Assembly: GCA_003979345.1 (NCBI GenBank)
Contig: RYVZ01000010.1
Span: 1 to 64,000 of the forward strand
DNA from: Lachnospiraceae bacterium
GTDB taxonomy: Bacteria; Bacillota; Clostridia; Lachnospirales; Lachnospiraceae
Direction: 5' to 3'
DNA length: 64,000 bases
Of this stretch, positions 36,092-43,739 are shown piece after piece; positions within the stretch are counted from its first letter, which is position 1; every line of letters begins with the position of its first letter. A program made the position numbers and the translations under genes. The notes below the pieces were generated by a model. That model worked only from the letters and a program-made list of their open reading frames with translations, was not told the origin of the DNA and searched no databases.

Positions 36092-38056
36092 ATGGAATGG
36101 AAGAAAATTCTGATCAACCGAAAACTGGCAGGCATTCTGATCGTGCTGTTTATTGTACAGATGTTTGTGTTTGGAGATCAGATCCGGAAGAATGACAGCA
36201 AATGGGAAGAAAGAAACGGTCAGGCGTATGAGGTATACTTAAAAGAGCAGGAACAGCGGCATATTGATACATACCATGCCAAAGTGCAGGCAGTGATGGA
36301 ACAGGCGGATGCGCTTAACGGTATCAGCATTTTTGCACAGGATGAAAGCTTTTCAAAAAGAAATGTGGCGCAGACAAAGAAAGCGTTTGAACCGCTGCTC
36401 GATTTAGAACTGACTTATGTAAAAGGGCGGACGGTCACGGAATTTTTCTCTTTTCGGTTTGGGGGAATGTGCGCGTTTGTGTGCGGGATACTCATTGCGT
36501 TTGCGCTGAGTGAAGTCATGCAAAAAAGCATCCGGCGGATCACCTATCCGACAAGACACGGAAGGCTGCGGCTGGCATTTGAAAAAATCGCTGCGCTGTT
36601 TACATGGGCTTTTGGAATAACGCTTTTATTTCAGTCCGGTATTTTTTTGGAGGGGCTTGTGCTGTTTCGGGAGAATCCTCTGACGCTGTTATCCTGTCCG
36701 GCGCAGACCTTTTCCTGCCTTGCGGATTTTCCGCTAAAGATTCCGGTTTGGCAGGCATTGCTCCTCTATCTGCTTTACAGGACATGGATCTTGTCGGTGG
36801 CGATGACGGCGGCGTGGGCTTTGGCGCTGCTGTTAGACCATGTGATATTGGCGGCTGGAGTCTTGGGCGGTTTTATAGCGGCTGAGTATTTTCTTTTTAT
36901 AAAAATAGACACGAACAATGTATGGAAGCTGCTCAAGTTCTGTAATATTTGGTATGAGACGGCAGAAAGCGGGTATTTTACAGACTATCATAATCTGAAC
37001 GTACTGGAATATGCGGTTGACCGGAATGCTGCGATTATCATGGTGCTTGCGGCTGTTTATCTGATCAGCGTGGCGGCGGGAATCACAGTCTGCTGCAGGC
37101 GCTACCCATGCGATTCCAAAGTCAGAAGGCTTCAGCGGACGCTGCTTGCGGTCAAAGTCAGGATGGAGCGGCTTCGCGGAAGATTTTTGGAAAAACGTTC
37201 GCTCACAGGGATGGAATGCTACAAGGTTTTAATCAGCCAAAAAGGAATGGCTGCGATCCTGCTGCTTTCGCTGCTGCTCTGCTATCGGGCGGACTTTACA
37301 CAGATCAGACGATCTACGCAGCAGGAGCTTTATTATGCGTTTATGGATCACTATCAGGGTGAACCGGGGGAAGCTTCCGACAGGGAGATTGCGGAGCTTG
37401 CGGATAAACTGGAGCAGATCGACCTCACGTTTGCACAGCAGTATGCAGAGGCGGCTGATGCGGACACAAGAATCACACTCTCTTTATGGTACAGCTCGTT
37501 TGACGAGGAGCGCCTCTTCTTAAAGCAGATTCAGGAACAGACCGAATATTTGAAAAATAAATATCAGGAGTCGGGGATTCGCGTCTGGTATGTGAATCTA
37601 TACGGTTATGACCACTTGCTGGAGGATGATGATGCGATGCTGAATCTTGGCATGCTGATCGCTGTACTGTGGCTCTGCATCGCGGCGTATCTTGGAGAAG
37701 GCAGGAGCGGTATGGCATGTATGATCAATAGCTGTTACCGGGAAAAAGCATTATACCGGACGAAGCTGCGGCTTGCTGTCATCTTTACTTCTCTCCTTTA
37801 TGCGGCGGTGCGTGTGTTTGCGATCTTTTCCGTAGCGGCTGTTTATGGGATATACGGAGCCGGTGCGCCGGTACAGAGTATTCCGGCATTGGCTGATATC
37901 CGTGTTCACTGTACGGTCTGGCAATATTTTTTGTTCAGGTATGCGGGAGTTTATCTAGGCTTTTTGGTGATTGCGATGATCGTATGTAAGTTATTGGAAA
38001 CTATCGTGTGCAAAAAGGGATTACGCAATGGAATTAAAAATCGAAAATTTATCTAA
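36092..38056 (+). CDS. ABC-2 type permease, double-length membrane protein
   Basis: 654 residues. A first helix at about 12-30 is followed by an outside loop to about 115, then roughly five helices to 350. The second half repeats this plan, with a helix near 390-405, a long outside loop to about 520 and four or five more helices. It looks like two fused ABC-2 permease halves that work with the ATPase encoded next, whose start it overlaps by 29 bases. The substrate is unknown. The ribosome site is weak. Position right after the cassette array suggests a shared process. Confidence 0.72.
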   Translation: MEWKKILINRKLAGILIVLFIVQMFVFGDQIRKNDSKWEERNGQAYEVYLKEQEQRHIDTYHAKVQAVMEQADALNGISIFAQDESFSKRNVAQTKKAFEPLLDLELTYVKGRTVTEFFSFRFGGMCAFVCGILIAFALSEVMQKSIRRITYPTRHGRLRLAFEKIAALFTWAFGITLLFQSGIFLEGLVLFRENPLTLLSCPAQTFSCLADFPLKIPVWQALLLYLLYRTWILSVAMTAAWALALLLDHVILAAGVLGGFIAAEYFLFIKIDTNNVWKLLKFCNIWYETAESGYFTDYHNLNVLEYAVDRNAAIIMVLAAVYLISVAAGITVCCRRYPCDSKVRRLQRTLLAVKVRMERLRGRFLEKRSLTGMECYKVLISQKGMAAILLLSLLLCYRADFTQIRRSTQQELYYAFMDHYQGEPGEASDREIAELADKLEQIDLTFAQQYAEAADADTRITLSLWYSSFDEERLFLKQIQEQTEYLKNKYQESGIRVWYVNLYGYDHLLEDDDAMLNLGMLIAVLWLCIAAYLGEGRSGMACMINSCYREKALYRTKLRLAVIFTSLLYAAVRVFAIFSVAAVYGIYGAGAPVQSIPALADIRVHCTVWQYFLFRYAGVYLGFLVIAMIVCKLLETIVCKKGLRNGIKNRKFI

Positions 38057-38903
38057 AAGTTTTGGCGATGTAAAAGCGTTAAATCATATCAATTATACGT
38101 TTGCTCCCGGCGTCTACGGGATTCTCGGTCCAAACGGCGCGGGAAAGAGCACACTGATCAACCTCATTACCAATAATATCGCAAGGCAGGAAGGACGGAT
38201 CCTGTGGAACGGTCAGGATATTTTGAAGGGGAATAAAGAATATAGAAAAGTTTTGGGATATATGCCGCAGCAGCAGGGGTGTTATGAGGATTTTACAGCG
38301 GGTGCTTTTTTAATGTATATGGCACACCTAAAAGGGCTTGATAAAAGAGTCGCGAAAGAGCGGGCGAAAGAATTGCTGGAGACCTTTCATCTGGAATCTG
38401 CGCGTAATAAGCGGATCGGCGGTTTTTCGGGCGGAATGAAGCAGCGGCTATTATTGGCGCAGGCGCTCCTAAATGATCCGGAGCTGTTGATCTTAGACGA
38501 GCCGACGGCAGGAGTCGATCCGGAGGAGCGGATCCATATCCGGAATTATGTGAGTCAGATCGCGACGAACCGGATCGTGCTCTTAGCGACGCATATTGTT
38601 TCGGATATCGAGGCGGTCGCAAAAGAAATTCTCATCATGAAAGCCGGAACCGTGATTGAGAGCGATACGCCGGGCAGACTGATCGCGAAAGTAGGGAAGT
38701 GCGTTTTTCAGATGGACATTGCGGAAGCGGAGCTGGCGATGATGCAGGAGAAGTATTTGATCAGCAATATCAGGAAAAGCGAAAAAGGGCTGACCCTGAA
38801 ATTGATTTGTGAGCAGCCGCCTGAGAATGCATGCCCCGAACAGGCAGTGAACCTTGATGACGTCTATTTGTATTATATAAGCAATAGCGAAACGCCTAAA
38901 TAA
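38028..38903 (+). CDS. ABC transporter ATP-binding protein
   Basis: 291 residues. Walker A GPNGAGKST near residue 35, Q-loop YMPQQQG, signature FSGGMKQRL, Walker B LLILDEPTAGVDP and H-loop LATHIVSD are all intact. A C-terminal tail of about 80 residues follows, as in ATPases serving ABC-2 peptide, lantibiotic or antibiotic exporters. Forms a transporter with the preceding permease. Confidence 0.9.
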   Translation: MELKIENLSKSFGDVKALNHINYTFAPGVYGILGPNGAGKSTLINLITNNIARQEGRILWNGQDILKGNKEYRKVLGYMPQQQGCYEDFTAGAFLMYMAHLKGLDKRVAKERAKELLETFHLESARNKRIGGFSGGMKQRLLLAQALLNDPELLILDEPTAGVDPEERIHIRNYVSQIATNRIVLLATHIVSDIEAVAKEILIMKAGTVIESDTPGRLIAKVGKCVFQMDIAEAELAMMQEKYLISNIRKSEKGLTLKLICEQPPENACPEQAVNLDDVYLYYISNSETPK

Positions 38904-39027
38904 AGTGTTTGGTTAGTGCAAAATATATTTTCAAATGCGGAAAGAATGTACGCAATAAGAGCGGGAAAATGCGTGCAAACGGTTGACAACAGTGCGGATA
39001 GGATGGTAGTCTATAAAAAGAAAATTC

Positions 39028-39195
39028 GTGAGGGAGTAGTTTGCATGCCGCCATGTGGTGTCCTGCCGGATCGGGCAGGCTTTTCAGACGCGCATGTGGT
39101 AAGTCAACATACTGACCGATCAGGTCTGGCTTATCTGAAATAACGAGACTCATGTATGACCGTGCAGGTGGTACATGGAGTCTGTTTTTTTGTCC
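39028..39195 (+). ncRNA. yybP-ykoY manganese riboswitch
   Basis: The 5' motif GGGAGTAG is at about 39031-39038, the conserved GTCAACATACTGACC near 39102, and ACGAGACT near 39143 closes the aptamer. The 3' side ACTCATGTA pairs with TACATGGAGT to form a terminator ending in a T-run at 39184-39191. In this class Mn(II) binding favours read-through. The next gene is the manganese exporter mntP, which fits. Confidence 0.92.
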
Positions 39196-39289
39196 GGTAT
39201 GGCTTGCGCTGTAGCGGATTTTTTATGTCTGCTTTCTGACAACCAAAAGTGGAATGAAAGGGCGGAAGCTGATCAAGAGGAGGTTTTGT

Positions 39290-39850
39290 ATGGGATTTGC
39301 GGAATTGTTCGTTTTGGCGGTCGGGCTGTCGATGGACGCGTTTGCGGTGTCGGTGTGCAAGGGGCTGGCAATGAAGAAATGCAGCCTGAAAAATGCGATG
39401 CTGTGCGGCGTGTGGTTTGGAGGGTTTCAGGCGCTGATGCCGTTTATCGGCTATCTGCTCGGTTATCGTTTTAGACGCTATATCACGGCGATCGATCACT
39501 GGATCGCATTTGTGCTGCTTTTAGTGATTGGCGCGAATATGGTAAAAGATGCGTTTGGGGCGGAGCAGGAGACGAATGCGGATATGGATGTGAAGACCAT
39601 GTTCCTGATGGCGGTCGCGACAAGTATTGACGCGCTTGCGGTCGGGATCACGTTTGCTTTCCTGCCGGATACGAATATCGTTGCTGCCGTGCTGTTTATC
39701 GGCTGTGTCACGTTTGCGCTTTCCACGGCAGGCGCGAAGCTTGGGAATGTGTTTGGCGCAAAATATCGCAAAGGCGCGGAGTGTGCGGGCGGCGCGATCC
39801 TGATCCTGCTCGGCATAAAGATCCTCCTAGAACACCTTGGGGTATTTTAG
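39290..39850 (+). CDS. mntP: Manganese efflux pump MntP
   Basis: 186 residues with six predicted helices and the internal repeat of the family: GLSMDAFAVSVCKGL near residue 13 and ATSIDALAVGITFAF near residue 115, each holding a membrane Asp. It exports Mn(II). ATG 39290 has GAGGAGG 7 bases before it; the ATG at 39254 has none. Controlled by the upstream riboswitch. Confidence 0.93.
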   Translation: MGFAELFVLAVGLSMDAFAVSVCKGLAMKKCSLKNAMLCGVWFGGFQALMPFIGYLLGYRFRRYITAIDHWIAFVLLLVIGANMVKDAFGAEQETNADMDVKTMFLMAVATSIDALAVGITFAFLPDTNIVAAVLFIGCVTFALSTAGAKLGNVFGAKYRKGAECAGGAILILLGIKILLEHLGVF

Positions 39851-39876
39851 CGATTGCACATAAGCCACACATCTCA

Positions 39877-39928
39877 GAAGAATCGCGAAGCGATTCTTCG
39901 AACGACTCACGCTCCAGCGTGAGTCGTT
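39877..39928. repeat. REP-like hairpins between mntP and the convergent methyltransferase
   Basis: GAAGAATCGC-GAA-GCGATTCTTC (39877-39899) is a perfect hairpin with GCGAAGC at its tip, nearly identical to 58911-58933. A second hairpin, ACGACTCACGC and GCGTGAGTCGT, spans 39904-39928 and overlaps the 3' end of the methyltransferase gene. Either may end transcription from both sides. Confidence 0.7.
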
Positions 39929-40788
39929 TGCCACCTGCCGCTTGCCCCGCAGGGCAGAACAAGCCCGTTTGAAGTCACGGGCAGCCCGATCTCATCCGCC
40001 ACAGCCGTTCCGCCGAAACGGGGGGTAAGGACGGTCCCTATCATGTAGGAAAGGACGGCAGGCTGTAAGCCTGTCGTGTAGGAATTGATCAAAAAGAACA
40101 ACGGTTTTTTTGACAATACCTGACTTGTCAGCTCAATAAAGAAGAAGATGGAATCTTCCATTTTCCAAATCTCGCCCTTGGGGCCCCTGCCGTAAGAAGG
40201 AGGGTCCATGATGACGGCATCATAGCAGTTTCCCCTGCGAAGCTCGCGTTCCACAAATTTCACGCAGTCATCCACAAGAAAACGGATCGGTGCGCCGGAA
40301 AGCCCGGATACCGCCGCGTTTTCTTTTGCCCATGCCACCATGCCTTTTGAGGCGTCTACATGTGTGACAGCGGCTCCGGCGCGGGCGGCGGCAAGCGTTG
40401 CGCCTCCGGTGTAAGCGAACAGATTTAAGACTTTGATCGGACGGTTAGCCTCACGGATCAGGGAAGAGAACCAGTCCCAGTTTGCAGCCTGTTCCGGAAA
40501 CAGGCCGGTATGCTTAAAGTTGAACGGTTTTAAGCGGAAAGAGAGCGAAAGCGGCGCATAGGAGATCTGCCATTCTTCGGGGAGGTTGTGAAATTCCCAC
40601 TCTCCGCCGCCTTTGCTGCTTCTGTGATAATGACCGTTTCTTTTTTTCCAGCCAGTGTCTGTTTTTGGCGTATTCCAAATAACCTGCGGGTCAGGACGCA
40701 CGAGCAGATAACTGCCCCAGCGTTCCAGCTTTTCTCCCGATGATGTATCCAGTACTTCATAGTCTTTCCAGTTTTGTGCGATCCACAT
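39907..40788 (-). CDS. Class I SAM-dependent methyltransferase (RlmI/RlmK-like)
   Basis: 293 residues. Motif I is NLFAYTGGATLAAARAGA near residue 140, followed by THVDASKGMV; motif IV is MDPPSYGRGPKGE near residue 215. This set matches the COG1092 family of 23S rRNA methyltransferases, but without the N-terminal PUA domain of RlmI, so the exact RNA target is uncertain. ATG 40788 has AGGAGG 11 bases upstream; the ATG at 40869 would read through the divergent promoter. Confidence 0.82.
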   Translation of the reverse strand: MWIAQNWKDYEVLDTSSGEKLERWGSYLLVRPDPQVIWNTPKTDTGWKKRNGHYHRSSKGGGEWEFHNLPEEWQISYAPLSLSFRLKPFNFKHTGLFPEQAANWDWFSSLIREANRPIKVLNLFAYTGGATLAAARAGAAVTHVDASKGMVAWAKENAAVSGLSGAPIRFLVDDCVKFVERELRRGNCYDAVIMDPPSYGRGPKGEIWKMEDSIFFFIELTSQVLSKKPLFFLINSYTTGLQPAVLSYMIGTVLTPRFGGTAVADEIGLPVTSNGLVLPCGASGRWQTTHAGA

Positions 40789-40789
40789 A

Positions 40790-40818
40790 ATGACAGAATC
40801 CTCCTGCCTTGGTATAAT
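40790..40818 (+). promoter_or_regulatory. Promoter of the Bce-like two-component operon
   Basis: ATGACA at 40790-40795 and TATAAT at 40813-40818 with a 17-bp spacer. It overlaps the upstream region of the divergent methyltransferase gene. Confidence 0.6.
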
Positions 40819-40942
40819 AGCCCTGCCCGCACGGCAGAGCCGGGTTTTCTTGATACAATAAATATACACAACCTATGGACATTTGGCAAATGATTGTTTA
40901 TTCTTATACAAGAACGCAAGGACAAACGGAAGGAGTATCGGG

Positions 40943-41614
40943 ATGTATCGTATTTTGATCGTGGAGGATGATGAGGGAATTGCCGAGGGCGTGGAGCATC
41001 AGATTTGTGGCTGGGGTTTTGAAGCGCGCTGCGCTGCGGACTTCAGGGATGTGATCGGAGAGTTTCTCGCGTTTGACCCGCAGCTTGTGCTGATGGATAT
41101 CGGGCTTCCTTTTTTTAACGGATATCATTGGTGTACAGAGATCCGAAAGCTGTCCAGTGTACCGATTGTTTTTTTATCGTCGGCGTCGGATAATATGAAT
41201 ATCGTGATGGCAATGAATATGGGCGGAGATGATTTTATCACCAAACCTTTCGACAGCAATGTGCTGATCGCGAAAATACAGGCAATCCTGCGCAGAACCT
41301 ACGATTTTGCGGCGGCACCGGCAGTCATGAGCCACCGCGGGGCGGTGCTTAACATGGATGATGCGACGCTTTCTTACGGAGGGGAAAAGATCGATCTGAC
41401 CAAAAACGAGTACCGTATCCTGCAGGCGCTGCTCGAAAAAAGGGGAAAAGTCGTCAGCAGGGATTCCCTGATGCAGAAGCTGTGGGAATCGGATGAGTTT
41501 GTGGATGAAAACACACTGACGGTCAATGTGACAAGACTTCGCAAAAAGCTGAATGCTGCGGGGCTGGAGGATTTTATTACTACGAAGGTGGGAATGGGGT
41601 ATCTGGTTGAATGA
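40943..41614 (+). CDS. OmpR-family response regulator (BceR-like)
   Basis: 223 residues. Receiver with VEDDEG, phospho-acceptor in VLMDIGLPFFNGY, and the Lys in FITKPFD; then a winged-helix domain from about 130 (KNEYRILQALLEKRGKVVSRDSLM cut into pieces by turns). Length and sequence style fit the BceR/VraR group that answers to cell-wall antibiotics. ATG 40943 follows AAGGAG. It overlaps the kinase gene by 4 bases. Confidence 0.9.
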   Translation: MYRILIVEDDEGIAEGVEHQICGWGFEARCAADFRDVIGEFLAFDPQLVLMDIGLPFFNGYHWCTEIRKLSSVPIVFLSSASDNMNIVMAMNMGGDDFITKPFDSNVLIAKIQAILRRTYDFAAAPAVMSHRGAVLNMDDATLSYGGEKIDLTKNEYRILQALLEKRGKVVSRDSLMQKLWESDEFVDENTLTVNVTRLRKKLNAAGLEDFITTKVGMGYLVE

Positions 41615-42597
41615 AACGTTTTTATTCTTATTTAAGAACGAGAAAAAAAGCGATCGGCGGTGTCCTGCTCGTAATGGCAGTTGCGATATTGACTCTTGTG
41701 CTATATCAGGTTCCGTGGCAGGCGATGACTTATGTGGCTGCAGAGTGTGCCGGAATCGGAATGATTCTGATGGTCATGGATTATCTGCCATGGCGTGACC
41801 GCTGCCTGCGGCTGGAGGGCGTCAAAAAAGAAATCGCGTTAAGTCTGGAGCATCTTCCGGAACCGTGGGACGGCGTCAGCGAGGCGTATGATGCTCTTGT
41901 GCGCCGGTTATTCGCAGAGCTTGGCGGTGAAAGAACACATTGGTCAGCGAGTCATAAGGATATGATCGAATATTATACAGCGTGGGTGCATCAAATCAAA
42001 ACGCCAATTGCAAGCATGCGATTAAAACTGGAAGAGCGTGATGACAAAGAGGCGCGTGCGCTGTCCGTAGAGTTGAGCCGCATCGAGCAGTATGTGGAAA
42101 TGGTTCTGACTTATCTGCGTCTGGATGCGGGGACGACGGACTATTGTTTTGCGGTCTGTGATCTGGACGATATCTTGAAACAGGCGATCCGCCGTTTTGC
42201 CCACTTTTTTATCGGAAAGAAGCTGAGTCTTTCTTATAAGCCGACTCATTATCAGGTATTGACGGATGAAAAGTGGCTGCTGTTTGTTATCGAGCAGGTG
42301 CTGTCGAATGCGTTGAAATACACGAAAGAAGGGCAGATTTCCATTGAGATGCAGGATGAGGTGCTGACCGTCAGAGATACCGGGATCGGGATCGACGCAG
42401 AAGATCTGCCGCGCATTTTTGAGAAAGGTTACACCGGTTTTAACGGAAGGCGGGATAAAAAAGCAAGCGGGATCGGTCTTTATCTGTGCAGACGGATCAC
42501 AACAAACTTAGGACATCATATCTGGGCGAATTCGGTGCTTGGTGAGGGCACCGCGGTCTGTATCAATCTGCACAGGGACATGGTGGAACATGAATAA
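41611..42597 (+). CDS. Intramembrane-sensing histidine kinase (BceS-like)
   Basis: 328 residues. Two helices at about 14-55 with almost no loop between them mark an intramembrane-sensing kinase. The phospho-accepting His is in WVHQIKTPIASMRL near residue 129; the ATPase has EQVLSNALKYT, DTGIGI and GIGLYLCRR. Such kinases lack their own sensor and read the state of a Bce-type transporter. ATGA overlap with the regulator gene. Confidence 0.92.
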   Translation: MKRFYSYLRTRKKAIGGVLLVMAVAILTLVLYQVPWQAMTYVAAECAGIGMILMVMDYLPWRDRCLRLEGVKKEIALSLEHLPEPWDGVSEAYDALVRRLFAELGGERTHWSASHKDMIEYYTAWVHQIKTPIASMRLKLEERDDKEARALSVELSRIEQYVEMVLTYLRLDAGTTDYCFAVCDLDDILKQAIRRFAHFFIGKKLSLSYKPTHYQVLTDEKWLLFVIEQVLSNALKYTKEGQISIEMQDEVLTVRDTGIGIDAEDLPRIFEKGYTGFNGRRDKKASGIGLYLCRRITTNLGHHIWANSVLGEGTAVCINLHRDMVEHE

Positions 42598-42634
42598 CAG
42601 GCGCAGTATTACGGTTATGCTGCACATAGCGGGG

Positions 42635-42650
42635 CTTACAAAACTGTAAG
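42635..42650. promoter_or_regulatory. Candidate BceR binding site
   Basis: CTTACA-AAAC-TGTAAG is a perfect 6-bp inverted repeat with a 4-bp gap. It fits the known BceR-type operator TNACA-N4-TGTNA and lies between the two-component genes and the transporter genes. It is about 307 bases before the ATPase start codon, so the promoter must lie between. Confidence 0.7.
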
Positions 42651-42750
42651 CATACACGGGGGAAATGTAAGCTGATTCGATGGCGGACCATTTCTCTTTT
42701 TTTGTAAGATGGGCATAGATCATAGAAACGCCCAAATATGGGATTGGGAC

Positions 42751-42888
42751 TGTGTAAAATATACAATCCAACGCAGGCACGCTCTCGCTGCCCTCTGCTC
42801 GCAGCAGTACATAAGATGCCAAAGTACGGCATCTAAGTACTGGCGGCATCGGAGCACCTGCTTATGGATCTGTATATTTTGCACAATG
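42751..42888. repeat. 138-bp long inverted repeat between kinase and transporter genes
   Basis: The ends TGTGTAAAATATACAATCCA and its near-complement at about 42868-42888 pair over about 20 bp with one mismatch and one bulge. Inside, GTAC-ATAAGATGCC and GGCATC-TAAGTAC form a second stem. The block is non-coding. It could be a small MITE or a leader RNA structure; target-site duplications are not evident. Confidence 0.6.
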
Positions 42889-42956
42889 ATATATGTTATC
42901 AAAGAGCGTTTCGCAATCACTTGAATTTCGCATAATCGAAAGGAGTAACGATCACA

Positions 42957-43721
42957 ATGGCTATATTGGAAGTTCAAAATGTCAGAAAAGTTTACACGAC
43001 CCGCTTTGGCGCACATCAGGTTGAGGCGCTGAAGGATGTTTCATTCAGCGTGGAAAAAGGAGAATATGTGGCGATCATGGGAGAGTCCGGTTCCGGTAAG
43101 ACGACGCTCCTAAATATTCTTGCGGCGCTCGATAAGCCGACAGGAGGCAGCGTGCTTTTGGACGGAAGGGATATCACGACCGTGAAGGAATCCGAGATCG
43201 CGTCTTTCCGGCGTGACCGTCTGGGTTTTGTTTTTCAGGACTTTAACCTGCTGGATACGTTTTCGGTGCGCGACAACATTTATCTGCCCCTCGTATTGGC
43301 TGGTTCAAAATTGAAAGAAATGGAAGATAGAATCAGACCAATTGCAAAGCGTCTCGGGATTTCAGAACTGCTTGACAAGTATCCGTATGAGTTATCGGGA
43401 GGGCAGAAACAGCGAACGGCAGTGGCGCGTGCGCTGATTACGAATCCACGTTTGATTCTGGCGGACGAGCCGACGGGCGCGCTGGACTCAAAGGCGACGG
43501 ATGAACTGCTGCGGCTGTTTTCCAATATCAACGCAGACGGTCAGACAGTTTTGATGGTAACACATTCCGTGAAGGCGGCAAGTCATGCGGGGAGGGTCCT
43601 GTTCATCAAGGACGGTGAGGTCTGGCATCAGCTTTACCGCGGCAATCTGACAAATGAGGCGCTATATCAGCGGATCTCCGATACGCTGACCGCGATTGCG
43701 ACAAGCGGAGAAGAGAATTGA
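42957..43721 (+). CDS. Bce-type ABC transporter ATPase
   Basis: 254 residues of the MacB/LolD-like class: GESGSGKTTLLN Walker A near residue 42, FVFQDFNLLD Q-loop, LSGGQKQRTAVARAL signature, LILADEPTGALD Walker B, and MVTHS. These ATPases power BceB-type permeases that free cell-wall precursors from peptide antibiotics. ATG 42957 follows AAAGGAG. Confidence 0.93.
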   Translation: MAILEVQNVRKVYTTRFGAHQVEALKDVSFSVEKGEYVAIMGESGSGKTTLLNILAALDKPTGGSVLLDGRDITTVKESEIASFRRDRLGFVFQDFNLLDTFSVRDNIYLPLVLAGSKLKEMEDRIRPIAKRLGISELLDKYPYELSGGQKQRTAVARALITNPRLILADEPTGALDSKATDELLRLFSNINADGQTVLMVTHSVKAASHAGRVLFIKDGEVWHQLYRGNLTNEALYQRISDTLTAIATSGEEN

Positions 43722-43739
43722 CGGGAAAGGGGTGCATCG

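Noticed and set aside
30792..38903. Cassettes as a lactococcin 972-type bacteriocin operon with its large membrane immunity protein and ATPase
   Set aside because: The gene order is similar, but the small proteins lack the Trp/Tyr/His-rich pattern I associate with that family, and each is paired with a lipoprotein. Kept only as a distant possibility.
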